Shown here: positions 17,296 through 26,527 of the stretch, in pieces
Layout of the letters: each line of letters opens with the position of its first letter
Position numbering within the stretch: the stretch's first letter is position 1
Assembly: GCF_900142525.1 (NCBI RefSeq)
Contig: NZ_FRBD01000010.1
Location: forward strand, 62,001-126,000
Source: Xylanibacter ruminicola
Lineage (GTDB): Bacteria > Bacteroidota > Bacteroidia > Bacteroidales > Bacteroidaceae
Reading direction: 5' to 3'
Length of the DNA: 64,000 nucleotides
Notes under the pieces: generated by a model
What the model was told of the DNA's origin: nothing
What the model saw: the letters and a program-made list of their open reading frames with translations, nothing else
Database searches by the model: none
Position numbers and translations under genes: made by a program

Positions 17296-17871
17296 ATGAA
17301 CCAACTGGATATATGGATGCTTGCCATCGCATTGGCTATGGACTGCTTCACGGTATCAATCGTGAGTGGGGTGATAGTGCGTCGCTGGTTGTGGGGCATG
17401 ATATTGCGCATAGCTTTCTTATTCGGATGGTTCCAAGCCATGATGCCACTTATTGGATGGATGGCTACAAACCATTTTAGCGAACAACTGGAGTTTATTG
17501 ATCACTGGATAGCCTTCGGACTGTTGGCCTTTATCGGAGGTAAGATGATTCGCGAATCGTTAGGACCAGAAGAAGAAAAACAATTCAATCCCAGAAATCT
17601 GAATACCCAATTGCTATTGGCTATTGCCACCAGCATAGATGCGCTAGCCATCGGAATATCTTTTGCCTGTACGGGCTACAGAGAAATCTCACAGATAGCC
17701 TATCCGCTATTTATCATCGGCTTGGTGTCGTTTCTGTTCAGTTTGTTGGGTTATCTGCTAGGCGTAAGATTCGGCAGGTCGATAGCACGCAAGCTGAAAC
17801 CAGAACTGCTTGGCGGTATCATACTGATTGCAATTGGTATAAAAATACTGATTACACACATGTTTACATGA
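17296..17871 (+). CDS. mntP: Manganese efflux pump MntP
   Basis: A 191-residue protein with six predicted membrane helices, the size of MntP. It exports Mn(II) across the inner membrane. The two repeat halves each carry the family's acidic signature: MDCFTVSIVSG near residues 15-25 and SIDALAIGISFA near 112-123, with Asp residues lining the transport path. The 126-bp upstream region is too short to hold an obvious yybP-ykoY manganese riboswitch, so regulation is not visible. Confidence 0.88.
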   Translation: MNQLDIWMLAIALAMDCFTVSIVSGVIVRRWLWGMILRIAFLFGWFQAMMPLIGWMATNHFSEQLEFIDHWIAFGLLAFIGGKMIRESLGPEEEKQFNPRNLNTQLLLAIATSIDALAIGISFACTGYREISQIAYPLFIIGLVSFLFSLLGYLLGVRFGRSIARKLKPELLGGIILIAIGIKILITHMFT

Positions 17872-17910
17872 TATTAATAGGTAAAAGGAAACTTTTTCCT
17901 CATTTTTCGT

Positions 17911-17938
17911 TTTGATTTAAAACTTTTTATTATCTTTG
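17911..17938 (+). promoter_or_regulatory. Promoter abutting the ABC ATPase start codon
   Basis: TTTG at 17911-17914 and TATCTTTG at 17931-17938 form a good -33/-7 pair. The ATG at 17943 begins only five bases after the -7 element, where transcription itself should start, so the mRNA may be leaderless. Confidence 0.6.
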
Positions 17939-17942
17939 CACC

Positions 17943-18740
17943 ATGAAGATGATGGGCGAGACGATAGAACTGCACAATCTCAGCATTGGCTACCAGACAA
18001 AACACGGCGTAAGAACGGTAGCAACGGGCATAAACGGAACCATCAAGAGTGGTGAACTGACCTGTCTGCTGGGAGCTAATGGTGTAGGAAAATCTACTCT
18101 ACTAAGAACCCTCTCTTCGTTTCAGCCCAAAACAGGCGGCGAGATCATGCTGGAGGGATGTGAACTCTCAGAATACAGCGATAAACAGTTGAGCCGACTG
18201 ATAGGAGTGGTGCTTACAGAGAAGCCTGACGTGAGGAATATGACCGTTCGCGAACTGGTTAGTCTGGGCCGATCGCCTTACACTGGGTTTTGGGGAACTT
18301 ATTCGAAAGAAGACCTACAGGTGGTAGACGAATCCATCGCGATGGTGGGCATAGAGGCGCTGAGTAAGCGTATGGTTCACACACTGAGCGACGGCGAACG
18401 ACAGAAGGTGATGATAGCCAAGGCATTGGCACAACAGACACCAGTTATCTATCTTGACGAGCCAACGGCTTTTCTAGACTACCCCAGCAAAGTGGAGGTA
18501 CTACAACTACTAAGTCGCATTAGCCGCGAGGCAGGAAAAGTGATATTCCTATCTACCCACGATGTGGAGCTGGCCCTGCAAATGGCTGACACCATCTGGC
18601 TGATGACAAGCGGAGAGGCGATGGCAATAGGGTCGCCAAAAGCACTGGCAGAGCAAGGTGTATTGGGCAGATTCATTGAAAGAGACGGAATAAAGTTCGA
18701 CGCAGAGTCGATGGCAATAAAAGTTACAAAGAGAATATAA
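17943..18740 (+). CDS. btuD: ABC transporter ATP-binding protein, cobalamin/iron-chelate type
   Basis: A 265-residue ABC ATPase: Walker A GANGVGKST near residue 46, signature LSDGERQ near 148, Walker B VIYLDEPTAFLDYP near 168, and STHDVELAL switch histidine. The closest functional class is the FecCD-type importer ATPase (BtuD, FhuC, HmuV). With cobD after it and btuF, btuG and btuB converging from the other side, B12 import is the likely job. No matching permease (BtuC) gene lies in the window, so the membrane partner must be elsewhere. ATGs at 17949 and 17952 are alternative starts. Confidence 0.82.
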   Translation: MKMMGETIELHNLSIGYQTKHGVRTVATGINGTIKSGELTCLLGANGVGKSTLLRTLSSFQPKTGGEIMLEGCELSEYSDKQLSRLIGVVLTEKPDVRNMTVRELVSLGRSPYTGFWGTYSKEDLQVVDESIAMVGIEALSKRMVHTLSDGERQKVMIAKALAQQTPVIYLDEPTAFLDYPSKVEVLQLLSRISREAGKVIFLSTHDVELALQMADTIWLMTSGEAMAIGSPKALAEQGVLGRFIERDGIKFDAESMAIKVTKRI

Positions 18741-18752
18741 TCTATTGAGCTT

Positions 18753-19787
18753 ATGATTTACGGGCATGGTGATGAAATTTACCGCTACGGAGAAAAGGTA
18801 AAGATAAATTTCAGTTCGAACGTGTATAGTCAGGCCGACTACACCGAACTGAAAGAATATCTGATGCAACATTTCGATGTTGTGGGCCATTATCCTGAGC
18901 CCGATGCCCACACGCTGGAATGCATGATAGCCGAGAAGCTTGGCGTGAAGGAGAATATGGTGATGGTGACAAGTGGAGCCAACGAAGCCATATATCTGGT
19001 AGCTCAATTATATAGGGGTTGGTCGTCAATCATACCGCAACCTACATTCAGCGAATACGAGGATGCTTGCCGAATGTATAACCACATTATATCGTATGAT
19101 GTGAAAGACGAGATGGATGTGTTGCCACAAGACCGTATCTACTGGATTTGTAATCCTAACAACCCAACAGGAAACGTTCTAGTTAAGGGTATGCTGAACC
19201 ACATTGTGAGAAAGCATCCACGCTATCTGTATGTTATCGATCAGTCGTATGCAGATTACACACAGGCGCCTATGTTAGAGCCAAAGGAGATGATGGATGT
19301 GTACAACCTGATGCTGATACACTCGCTCTCGAAGAAATACTGTATTCCAGGACTTCGCTTGGGTTATATCGTTGCCTCACCTATTATTATAGGCAGACTG
19401 AAACATATACGCCAGCCTTGGACTATCAATGCTTTTGCCATAGAGGCTGGAAAGTATCTGATAAGCGAAGGAAAACAGATGATTACAGACTTGAAGGGAT
19501 ATTTGGCTGAGGCCCAGAGATTGCGACAGAATCTGGAAGCCATAGATGGCTTGAAGGTGATGAAGACCGACACTAATTTTATGCTGGTAAGCATTAACCA
19601 AGGCACATCGATGGAACTGAAGCGATGGCTCATAGATAACTATGGCATATTGATTCGCGATGCATCGAACATTCGCGGACTTGACGATAACTACTTCCGT
19701 GTTACCGCCCAGACACCAGAAGAGGATGATCAACTAGTTGAGGCGCTAACAGAGTATGTTGGTCATTTGATTGAAACTAGTGATTAA
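18753..19787 (+). CDS. cobD: PLP-dependent CobD/HisC-like aminotransferase, probable threonine-phosphate decarboxylase
   Basis: A 344-residue fold-type I PLP enzyme. MIYGHGDEIYRYG and INFSSNVY echo the N-terminus of CobD, which decarboxylates threonine phosphate to aminopropanol phosphate for the B12 nucleotide loop. NPNNPTGNVL and SLSKKYCIPGLRLGY (PLP lysine near 195) are the catalytic motifs. Histidinol-phosphate aminotransferase is the alternative, but the position 13 bp after the B12-type ATPase and beside the btu genes favours CobD. Its 3' end overlaps btuF by 11 bases convergently. Confidence 0.75.
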   Translation: MIYGHGDEIYRYGEKVKINFSSNVYSQADYTELKEYLMQHFDVVGHYPEPDAHTLECMIAEKLGVKENMVMVTSGANEAIYLVAQLYRGWSSIIPQPTFSEYEDACRMYNHIISYDVKDEMDVLPQDRIYWICNPNNPTGNVLVKGMLNHIVRKHPRYLYVIDQSYADYTQAPMLEPKEMMDVYNLMLIHSLSKKYCIPGLRLGYIVASPIIIGRLKHIRQPWTINAFAIEAGKYLISEGKQMITDLKGYLAEAQRLRQNLEAIDGLKVMKTDTNFMLVSINQGTSMELKRWLIDNYGILIRDASNIRGLDDNYFRVTAQTPEEDDQLVEALTEYVGHLIETSD

Positions 19788-20901
19788 CCTTCTTGTAATA
19801 GCGTAGAGGTGCCAATCCCTGAATCTCCGGATGGAAAATCTGAATAAAGTCGTTTAACAACCGTTCTGGGTGGAATGGTGATTCTTCGTAGAATGGCGAC
19901 CGTTCTACATCGCAACCGTATACCTCTTTATGATTATATGCTTTGAACTGATTATAGCCATGATGTTCGCTGGCGAGTTCGCCAAAAGTGATGTCATGAT
20001 TGCTGCTATATCTGAAAAGCCAAATATCTGATTCGCCAGCACGCTCTAAAACCGTTTCGAAAGGTAACGAAATCGAACCACTATGCTCATCGTCGGCCCA
20101 AGGGTATTGAGCGTTGGCATCTTTTATCATCTGGCCAATAGTGCTCTTGCCAGCAGGAACATACCAAACGCTGCCGGTAACCTTATCTAATAATACCGAA
20201 GGGCTGGTTTGGGCTTTTGCTGCCAAATCCTTGAGGTGATGATAGTTCTTATCAACCGCTTGGAACAAACTATCAGCCCTCTGCTCGCAACCAAACAGCA
20301 TTCCATAGAATCGCAGCCATTCGGCACGTGCCAATGGCGATATTTCCATATAGTCGGCACACTCTATGATAGGTATGTTGATGTCGTCGAGTTTACCATA
20401 TCCGCCACTATTTTCAAAAGGCGATAGGAATAGGGCGTCAGGATGTTCATCGATAATTTTCTCTATCACAGGACTCATGCCGTCGCCCACATCGGTGATA
20501 TGGCCTTGGGCTACCTGTTGCTGAATCCAGGGAATCTTAATATACTTCAGATCGGCCACGCCTGAAATGCAATCCTGCTTGCCAAACTCCATCAGCATGG
20601 CGCAATGAACTGTGGTAAACATCACAGCTTGTTTTAATGGTGTACGGACTACTGTACCACTAGGTAAGTGCTGAGGCACCTCTTTATCAGCAGGCACCAA
20701 CACATAGCGATGCAGAGTCATTCCCTCTTTCCAGGGATTCTTGATGGTTGCTATAGAATAGCCGTTGTGCTTAACAACGCTAATCTGAGTGGCATATTTA
20801 AAAGCGACAGTATCGCCCCCAGCCTGCGATGAGGAGGTATTCTTGCCTCCTCCGCAGGCTGCGAGCAATACTGCCAGAATAATAAGATGAATGTACTTCA
20901 T
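19777..20901 (-). CDS. btuF: Substrate-binding lipoprotein of a cobalamin/iron-type ABC importer
   Basis: A 374-residue lipoprotein (MKYIHLIILAVLLAACGGG, lipobox Cys16). The body follows the class III periplasmic binding protein pattern of BtuF/FepB: TPLKQAVMFTTVHCAMLMEF, ISGVADLKYIKIP, EKIIDEHPDALFLSPF, WLRFYGMLFGCEQRADSLF and a long linking helix. Its ATG shares one base with the stop of the preceding gene (TAATG), so it is the last cistron of the riboswitch-controlled operon. Cobalamin is the expected ligand, from context. Confidence 0.85.
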   Translation of the reverse strand: MKYIHLIILAVLLAACGGGKNTSSSQAGGDTVAFKYATQISVVKHNGYSIATIKNPWKEGMTLHRYVLVPADKEVPQHLPSGTVVRTPLKQAVMFTTVHCAMLMEFGKQDCISGVADLKYIKIPWIQQQVAQGHITDVGDGMSPVIEKIIDEHPDALFLSPFENSGGYGKLDDINIPIIECADYMEISPLARAEWLRFYGMLFGCEQRADSLFQAVDKNYHHLKDLAAKAQTSPSVLLDKVTGSVWYVPAGKSTIGQMIKDANAQYPWADDEHSGSISLPFETVLERAGESDIWLFRYSSNHDITFGELASEHHGYNQFKAYNHKEVYGCDVERSPFYEESPFHPERLLNDFIQIFHPEIQGLAPLRYYKKVNH

Positions 20902-21665
20902 TAATATTCAATCTCGATATCGTCGATACAAATGTATATTGGAGTTGTTGGGCCCAAGTCGTTCTTCTTCGAACTCTCAAAGTTAAATGAGATGCTCTTT
21001 AGGTTTTTAAATGCATCTACTCCACTCAGGTCGCAGTACTTCCACTCCTTTACATAGTCACCATCTTTGGCAAGATCGATATCATAGCGTGCACCACTAA
21101 GACCCTCGACTGGAGTTGGATAAAGAACACACTTAAAATAGTCGGTTGGGCCAAAATTACCTGGGCTAATTCCGTCGCCATTGAGGATTGCATCAACAAC
21201 CCATGAAGAGTTTGTGTACCAGAATCCCTTTAAGGTTGCTCCATTCAGATCAATTGTTTCTCCATAGGTCTGAACAACACAGAAATTATTTCCACCATGA
21301 GCTGTTCCTGTAATGTTATTGAACTGATCTGGCATTCCTGCGGGAGTGTAATCGCCCATGGTAAAGCCTTTTTCTGTACGGTTAGAAATGGCATATCCTG
21401 TCCAATAAGAAACACCATACATGGTGTTGAAGGAAACGCCATTCTCATTATATGTGCAAGGATAAGCAGTACCATAACCGGTATCAATACCATTTTCGTT
21501 AACTTCGCCACACCAGAAACCTTTGTCATTAAGAGTCTGGTTTTCAAAGGTTATAACAGCGGTTTTCTTTTCATTTACTGGATTGTCATCTTTAGAACAA
21601 GAGGTGAATGACAATGCAAAACCACACACGAGGACTGATAGTCCAAATAATTTGTTTGTTTTCAT
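20901..21665 (-). CDS. DUF4465-type surface lipoprotein of the B12 operon
   Basis: A 254-residue protein with signal and lipobox (FALSFTSC, Cys23). The mature part starts with ITFENQTLNDKGFWCGEVNE and contains GGNNFCVVQTYG and YICIDDIEIEY, typical of DUF4465-like beta-sandwich proteins. Such proteins are found in Bacteroidota B12 operons, where accessory cobalamin-binding surface proteins (BtuH) have been described; assigning this one as BtuH-like is inference from location. It sits between a larger surface protein and btuF. Confidence 0.7.
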   Translation of the reverse strand: MKTNKLFGLSVLVCGFALSFTSCSKDDNPVNEKKTAVITFENQTLNDKGFWCGEVNENGIDTGYGTAYPCTYNENGVSFNTMYGVSYWTGYAISNRTEKGFTMGDYTPAGMPDQFNNITGTAHGGNNFCVVQTYGETIDLNGATLKGFWYTNSSWVVDAILNGDGISPGNFGPTDYFKCVLYPTPVEGLSGARYDIDLAKDGDYVKEWKYCDLSGVDAFKNLKSISFNFESSKKNDLGPTTPIYICIDDIEIEY

Positions 21666-21695
21666 AACTTTTTTGTTTTAAGTAAATAATAAGAG

Positions 21696-22820
21696 TTATT
21701 TAATAATCCATTTCTTTTTGTTCCGAATATAAATGCCCTTTTTGGTTTTATAAACCCTTCTACCTTGTAGGTCATAGAGAGGCTGAGACTTGTTGGCATC
21801 GCCTTCGATAGATTGAATACCCGAGAGAGCATTCTTAATGGCGTCGATAGAGGCATCAAGATGAATGTCTTCTGCACATTGTATCTCTGTAGAAGTTTCT
21901 CCCCACCAATTGGGTGCTGGGCATTTTTGGTTGAGACCAGTGTATACTCTGACAAAGTCGATAAAGTCCAGATTCACAGGTTGACGATTCTCGTCGACAG
22001 CCCAAGAGATATCTATGCCACAACCCTCATAGTTCCATGAGTTTGCATCAGACTTATCTGTCCAGTTCGAGAGGTTGTCTGCATAGCCATAGCGGAATCC
22101 AACTAGCACATAGTACCATTGACTCCAACTACGTTCAACAGTTTCTGAGAGGTCAATCATGTTATCTGGCAGCCTTGTTCCTTTAAAGGTCAGTCCGTCG
22201 GGTAACCATAAAGGATAATATTCTTGATTATGATTGTCGTATCCATATAGTCTGTCGATAGTGCCACTATTACCTCGATTATCTGTCCAAGGGATATTGT
22301 CCATAGGGTTCTGATGATATACAACCTCATAAGTATAATCTACTTTTCCAATGCTGTCAATATCGCAACTACCACTAATCTCATACCAAGGATCATCAGG
22401 TTTTCCGTTTCCATTAATATCCTTTGAGACCATTACAATGCCAGCTTCGTTCATTCCACCAAACACTTGGTTAGTCATTTCCTGATAGGCATTGCCCCAT
22501 ATGGCAAAATCGCGCTGATTAGGAATATTTGCTATAGAGTGATCAAAATGGAAGGTAATATAGCCTCCCCATCCTCCAAGTGAAATAAGGTGGGTATTAT
22601 AGTAGTCGCCTGCAATTCTTTCTGTGCACTTCTGGGCCATTTTCTCAGGTGTGTCGCCTTCTTCGTATTCAGGTATTACATTCACCCATTGTCCTGGGGC
22701 TGGGCGGTATTCGTCAACGGCCTGGATGTATTTGGAGTGCACAGATACATCGTCCATGCGCTGGGCGCTGGTATTAATGGTAGCAATTGCCAGTATTAAT
22801 AGTAACAATATTTTCTTCAT
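21696..22820 (-). CDS. Secreted surface protein of the B12 operon
   Basis: A 374-residue exported protein (signal MKKILLLLILAIATINTSAQ). The body, with GGWGGYITFHFDHSI, FAIWGNAY, DPWYEISGS and VDFVR-like strands, resembles the PKD/cell-surface proteins often encoded next to BtuG and BtuB. The end (PLYDLQGRRVYKTKKGIYIR then NKKK) is the Prevotella-style C-terminal secretion or sorting tail. Its start overlaps the btuG stop by four bases. A role in capturing corrinoids at the surface is inferred. Confidence 0.7.
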   Translation of the reverse strand: MKKILLLLILAIATINTSAQRMDDVSVHSKYIQAVDEYRPAPGQWVNVIPEYEEGDTPEKMAQKCTERIAGDYYNTHLISLGGWGGYITFHFDHSIANIPNQRDFAIWGNAYQEMTNQVFGGMNEAGIVMVSKDINGNGKPDDPWYEISGSCDIDSIGKVDYTYEVVYHQNPMDNIPWTDNRGNSGTIDRLYGYDNHNQEYYPLWLPDGLTFKGTRLPDNMIDLSETVERSWSQWYYVLVGFRYGYADNLSNWTDKSDANSWNYEGCGIDISWAVDENRQPVNLDFIDFVRVYTGLNQKCPAPNWWGETSTEIQCAEDIHLDASIDAIKNALSGIQSIEGDANKSQPLYDLQGRRVYKTKKGIYIRNKKKWIIK

Positions 22821-23989
22821 CTCTTCTCTGTTTTAAATAAAAACGCTGCGTGTGCTGGGATATCGCCTGTCTTGACCTTCCAGTCGAAAGTGCCATCGGG
22901 CAGGAAATGCAGCAACTCGCCACTTGATACATAGTCTTTTGCATCCATCAGATAGAAATCGCGATGAATGGGGTTCACGATGATGCCATAAGGCGTACGA
23001 ATCTTGTTTATCTCTGGCGCATCAGACAGACTGGTACTTACAATCTGGTGAGTGCGCACATTGATGATACCATAGGTGATGGTATTTTTCTTTGTGACCT
23101 CACTCCACTGACTACCATAAAAATAGAGTGAATCGCCAACGATACAGAGATCGCTAACTGGTTGTTCAAGATGCCCGCCAACTGTCATCTTTCCATCAAA
23201 ATCGGTTTTTAGCCAGTAGATACTCGACTCTTCATTCATATAGTTACCACGAGCCGTAACCCATAGTTGGTTGTACTTATCGACTTTTACGTGGTGCAGA
23301 TTGGGGGCAACAACAATCTTTTCTGTCTCCTTCATCGTTGGCAGGTCAATCACGCTTACTGTACTTTCGTAGCCTTGTCCAGTCATACCCTGATAGCCTC
23401 CACTATTGGCCACATATAGTTTATGATCGATAATGGCCATCTCCTCAGGCTGATATCCCACAGAACAAGAATCAACCTTCTGTAGTGTTAGGGTGTCGAC
23501 CTTATAAACGCTGCCTAAAGGACTACTGCTGCCACTATACACAGAACCTACATACGATGATACATAAGCATACTGATCCTTAAATGTTACGTATCTACAA
23601 TTGGGGATATCGACCTTGCCAATTCTGAAAGCACTGTCAGCTGTAGCTACCTCTACCTTGTTAGAGCAGTTGATGACCAGCCATAAGCGTGAACCATAAA
23701 TCTGGCAATCGTTACCAACATCGCCTAACGCCATGACTGTATTGGGGTTGCGATCGGTGTAGATGTTCCTGTAATAATGTACAGTTTCATCTTTACCAGA
23801 AAGGTCGAGATAGTCGAGTGAAGATTTGTTGGAGCCCATGTTGCCCTCGTTAAGCAGATACATACCGATAATCTCGCTCTTGGTGGTCTTTCCGCCAGTA
23901 TCGATATCCTCCATTGGCACTATCATCACATCCTGGCGACATGATGCAAGTACACAAAGGGTCAATATGTAATATACCAGGTGCTTCAT
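22817..23989 (-). CDS. btuG: BtuG-like beta-propeller lipoprotein, cobalamin capture
   Basis: A 390-residue lipoprotein (ILTLCVLASC, lipobox Cys17) made of repeated YVTN/YncE-like blades (YLLNEGNMGSNKSSLDYLDL, KVEVATADSAFRIGKVDIPN, KLYVANSGGYQ, STVSVIDLPTMKETEKIVVA). In Bacteroides, BtuG is a surface propeller that binds B12 tightly and caps BtuB. The gene overlaps btuB by four bases and lies under the cobalamin riboswitch, which makes the assignment strong although sequence identity could not be computed. Confidence 0.85.
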   Translation of the reverse strand: MKHLVYYILTLCVLASCRQDVMIVPMEDIDTGGKTTKSEIIGMYLLNEGNMGSNKSSLDYLDLSGKDETVHYYRNIYTDRNPNTVMALGDVGNDCQIYGSRLWLVINCSNKVEVATADSAFRIGKVDIPNCRYVTFKDQYAYVSSYVGSVYSGSSSPLGSVYKVDTLTLQKVDSCSVGYQPEEMAIIDHKLYVANSGGYQGMTGQGYESTVSVIDLPTMKETEKIVVAPNLHHVKVDKYNQLWVTARGNYMNEESSIYWLKTDFDGKMTVGGHLEQPVSDLCIVGDSLYFYGSQWSEVTKKNTITYGIINVRTHQIVSTSLSDAPEINKIRTPYGIIVNPIHRDFYLMDAKDYVSSGELLHFLPDGTFDWKVKTGDIPAHAAFLFKTEKR

Positions 23990-26055
23990 ATCTCAATGCT
24001 TAATGTTAGTGCATAATTCCTACCAGGCATGGGATAGTTGACAATGACCTCGTAGTCTTGACCAAACACGTTATTAACATCTAACTGGGCCTTGCATAGC
24101 GCCTTGTTCCATTGGAAACGATAGATAAGGCTCAGGTCGCTGGTGTACCAAGGCTCCATGTGATTATAAATAATGTTCTCTCGCTCGTCATAGCGTTCGC
24201 CTGCATAGATAAACGAGTAATTGAAATTCCAATTCTTATAGTTCAGGCCTACGATAGCTGAGCCAGAGTGCCAAGGAATATATGGAATCTGGTGCTTATA
24301 ATAAGATGTGGTAGGATCTGTTACGTCGCGAGCATCCTGATAAGTGTACTGGGCACGGGTGGTAGCTATAAGATCTGTACCAATCTTGAAATCGGCCTCG
24401 GCCTCAACATCGATACCCTTGATGTGTACTTCGCCCAAATTAAGCATGGTCCAACGGAACTGTTGTCCCTTGGGGTAGGCCACAATCTTATCGTGCACGG
24501 TGTTATAATAGGCATCGAAATGCATCTCAGCGTGACGGATGATGCCATGCTCAAAATGCTTGTTGAGCGCAAAACCTGCATCGTACTGCAGAGCACTTTC
24601 AGGCACAAGATTAGCATTGCCCATATCCGTATAATACAGGTCGTTAAAGGTTGGCATGCGGAAACTCTTCTTGACATATGCTCGCATAGAGAAGAACGTT
24701 CCTCTGAAGGGATATACGTTTACAAATAGAGCTGGAGTGAGTTTTGAAATAGAATTGCTGGTATTCATTCCAGCGAATTCTCCTCTACGATGCGTCTTGT
24801 CATGAATAAAGGTTGCTAAGATGGAACCTTGCGCTTTTAAGTGCTTATAGTCGATAGCTGTAGCCAAACTAACGAGGTTTGAAATTCGCGTTGGGTAGGC
24901 AAAGTTATAGATATCGGCATCCAACTTATTCCACTTAAAGTCGTAACTAACTGATGCGCTCCAATTAGGCAACAGTTCAAGTACATTAGCAGTAGAGAGA
25001 TAGAATTCTTGCTGCTTATATCGATTATCAACAGGCAACTGGGTAGTATCCTTATTTACATAATGAGTATTGTAATAAGCATACTTGGCCAACCACCGGG
25101 TACTAAAGCCTTCGCCAATATTCTTATTGTAGTCGGCCTGAACAAAAGTATTCAGGTCTTGTTGGCGTTCGCCTCTACGCCACACATTATTAACGATGGC
25201 TCCAGGAATACCTCGTGCAGAGTTGTAGAGATAGGCCTTGAGTTGCCATCCGCCTTGATCTAGTCGCCCATGCAGATTTGCCTCAATACGCTCAGCGTGG
25301 ATATCGCCATTCTGTCGGACTGCTGTTGTATCCCATGCTGTCTCGCCATTAGGATAGCAACGCTTGTAATGGAACTTATACTTTCCGCTAGCCGTCAAGA
25401 AACCTGCACTAACCGATGAACTTAATACATCAGACAATCGCTGTTCCCAGAGAGTAGAAAAGCGGAACATATCGCTCGAACCATATTGCGTTTTAAATCG
25501 CAAATTAGTATTCTCGTAGCCCCGCGCCCCCGCGCCCCCGTACCTTCGAAACTCCGGCACCTTTGTACGGATGTAGATGGCTCCAGCATTACCAAAATCG
25601 CTGGCTGGTTGGAAGATGGCACTCTTCTGTCCGTTATAAAGTGTAATCTCCTCTACGTTATCGAGCGAGAACTGCCCTAAGTCTATCTGTCCGTTCTGAG
25701 CATTTCCTAATTGCACGCCATCGTAGCTAATGCCTAAGTGGTGTGTTCCCATTGAACGGATGTTTACGGTTTTTATTCCGCCTACTCCACCATAATCCTT
25801 CAATTGGATACCAGAAAAGTAACGCAATGCATCAGCTACAGAGTGGGTATTCAATTGCTCAAGCAGCTCTCCATTCAGCTTCTGACTTGGCACAACTTCT
25901 CGCATGGCTGGGCGCGACACAACAACTATCTCACGTATGTGGTATACGGAGTCACGCTCGACGAAGTCGCTTCGCTTGTCGAAGAACTTGCTTTGTGCTA
26001 CGACTGACATAGCTACCACACAAGTCAATGCCAATGTGCTGATTCTCTTCATCAT
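23986..26055 (-). CDS. btuB: TonB-dependent outer-membrane cobalamin receptor
   Basis: A 689-residue receptor with signal peptide (MMKRISTLALTCVVAMSVVA), plug domain (REIVVVSRPAMREVVPSQKL, SVADALRYFSGIQLKDYGGVG, TVNIRSMGTHH) and 22-strand barrel ending in YALTLSIEI. It takes up cobalamin using TonB energy. Position directly below a cobalamin riboswitch and overlap with btuG support BtuB over other receptors. Two short segments look inserted: residues about 24-34 (repeat family) and a Gly/Ala/Arg-rich stretch around residue 175. ATG 26052 is an alternative start. Confidence 0.92.
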   Translation of the reverse strand: MMKRISTLALTCVVAMSVVAQSKFFDKRSDFVERDSVYHIREIVVVSRPAMREVVPSQKLNGELLEQLNTHSVADALRYFSGIQLKDYGGVGGIKTVNIRSMGTHHLGISYDGVQLGNAQNGQIDLGQFSLDNVEEITLYNGQKSAIFQPASDFGNAGAIYIRTKVPEFRRYGGAGARGYENTNLRFKTQYGSSDMFRFSTLWEQRLSDVLSSSVSAGFLTASGKYKFHYKRCYPNGETAWDTTAVRQNGDIHAERIEANLHGRLDQGGWQLKAYLYNSARGIPGAIVNNVWRRGERQQDLNTFVQADYNKNIGEGFSTRWLAKYAYYNTHYVNKDTTQLPVDNRYKQQEFYLSTANVLELLPNWSASVSYDFKWNKLDADIYNFAYPTRISNLVSLATAIDYKHLKAQGSILATFIHDKTHRRGEFAGMNTSNSISKLTPALFVNVYPFRGTFFSMRAYVKKSFRMPTFNDLYYTDMGNANLVPESALQYDAGFALNKHFEHGIIRHAEMHFDAYYNTVHDKIVAYPKGQQFRWTMLNLGEVHIKGIDVEAEADFKIGTDLIATTRAQYTYQDARDVTDPTTSYYKHQIPYIPWHSGSAIVGLNYKNWNFNYSFIYAGERYDERENIIYNHMEPWYTSDLSLIYRFQWNKALCKAQLDVNNVFGQDYEVIVNYPMPGRNYALTLSIEI
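25519..25540. repeat. GC-rich minisatellite inside btuB
   Basis: CCCCGCGCCCCCGCGCCCCCG, iterated every eight bases, encodes the Gly-Ala-Gly-Ala-Arg-Gly run in the plug region. Its composition is completely unlike the surrounding AT-richer gene, and it leaves the frame intact. Confidence 0.55.
25955..25986. repeat. Hairpin-family repeat inside the btuB N-terminus
   Basis: CGCTCGACGAAGTCGCTTCG followed by CTTGTCGAAGAA follows the repeat layout CGCTCG-A-...-GCTT-...-GAAGAA seen at 774 and 5017. It encodes FFDKRSDFVER, between the signal peptide and the plug domain, an exposed and tolerant site. Confidence 0.5.
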
Positions 26056-26107
26056 TTATGGCTCGCTGAAATAGCCTAACCCCAGAGGCTTGTAAACAGC
26101 ATCGAAA

Positions 26108-26264
26108 AATCGGCAGGTCTTCTGACTTATCGTCTGGCCACAAACGTCTTCCCGATTAAATCAGTGACTTACGTGTTTGCGCCTTAAAGGGCGATTTACA
26201 GCAGCGGGACTGTTCAGGATTTCCACCTGATTCCCTATTAATCACCTAAAGGTGAACCGATTAC
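26108..26264 (-). promoter_or_regulatory. Cobalamin (AdoCbl) riboswitch
   Basis: Minus-strand RNA from about 26264 to 26108. The B12 box AGTCAGAAGACCTGCC lies at 26127-26112, and upstream are CAGGTGGAAATCCTGA, the conserved AACAGTCCCGCTGCTGTAA core and GGGAAGACG. The transcript probably starts at the first base of the aptamer. Downstream, AGCC...GGCT can form a small hairpin before the btuB start, a candidate expression platform. Bound cobalamin would switch off the whole btuB-to-btuF operon. Confidence 0.93.
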
Positions 26265-26270
26265 TGCGTG

Positions 26271-26299
26271 CAAAGATAAGCAAAAAAACTGTAGTACAA
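26271..26299 (-). promoter_or_regulatory. Promoter of the B12 uptake operon
   Basis: Minus-strand TTG at 26299-26297 and TATCTTTG at 26278-26271, followed by CACGC, form a -33/-7 pair that places transcription start at the riboswitch 5' edge. Confidence 0.65.
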
Positions 26300-26527
26300 T
26301 AACAAAAACACAAAAAGTTTGGTGAATTGAGTAAAATCCTAAATATCTAAATTCCTAAATCTCACAAAATGCACACATTAAAGACAGTTCTGATTTCTAT
26401 AGGCAACTTCTTATTTGCAGTATGTTCGCCCTAAGAGTGGGCAGAAGCATATCTATACGGAGGTATGATGGCTGATGTCTGAGGGATTTATAGAGTGTCA
26501 GTGTAAATTTTGGCGATTCAAATCGGC

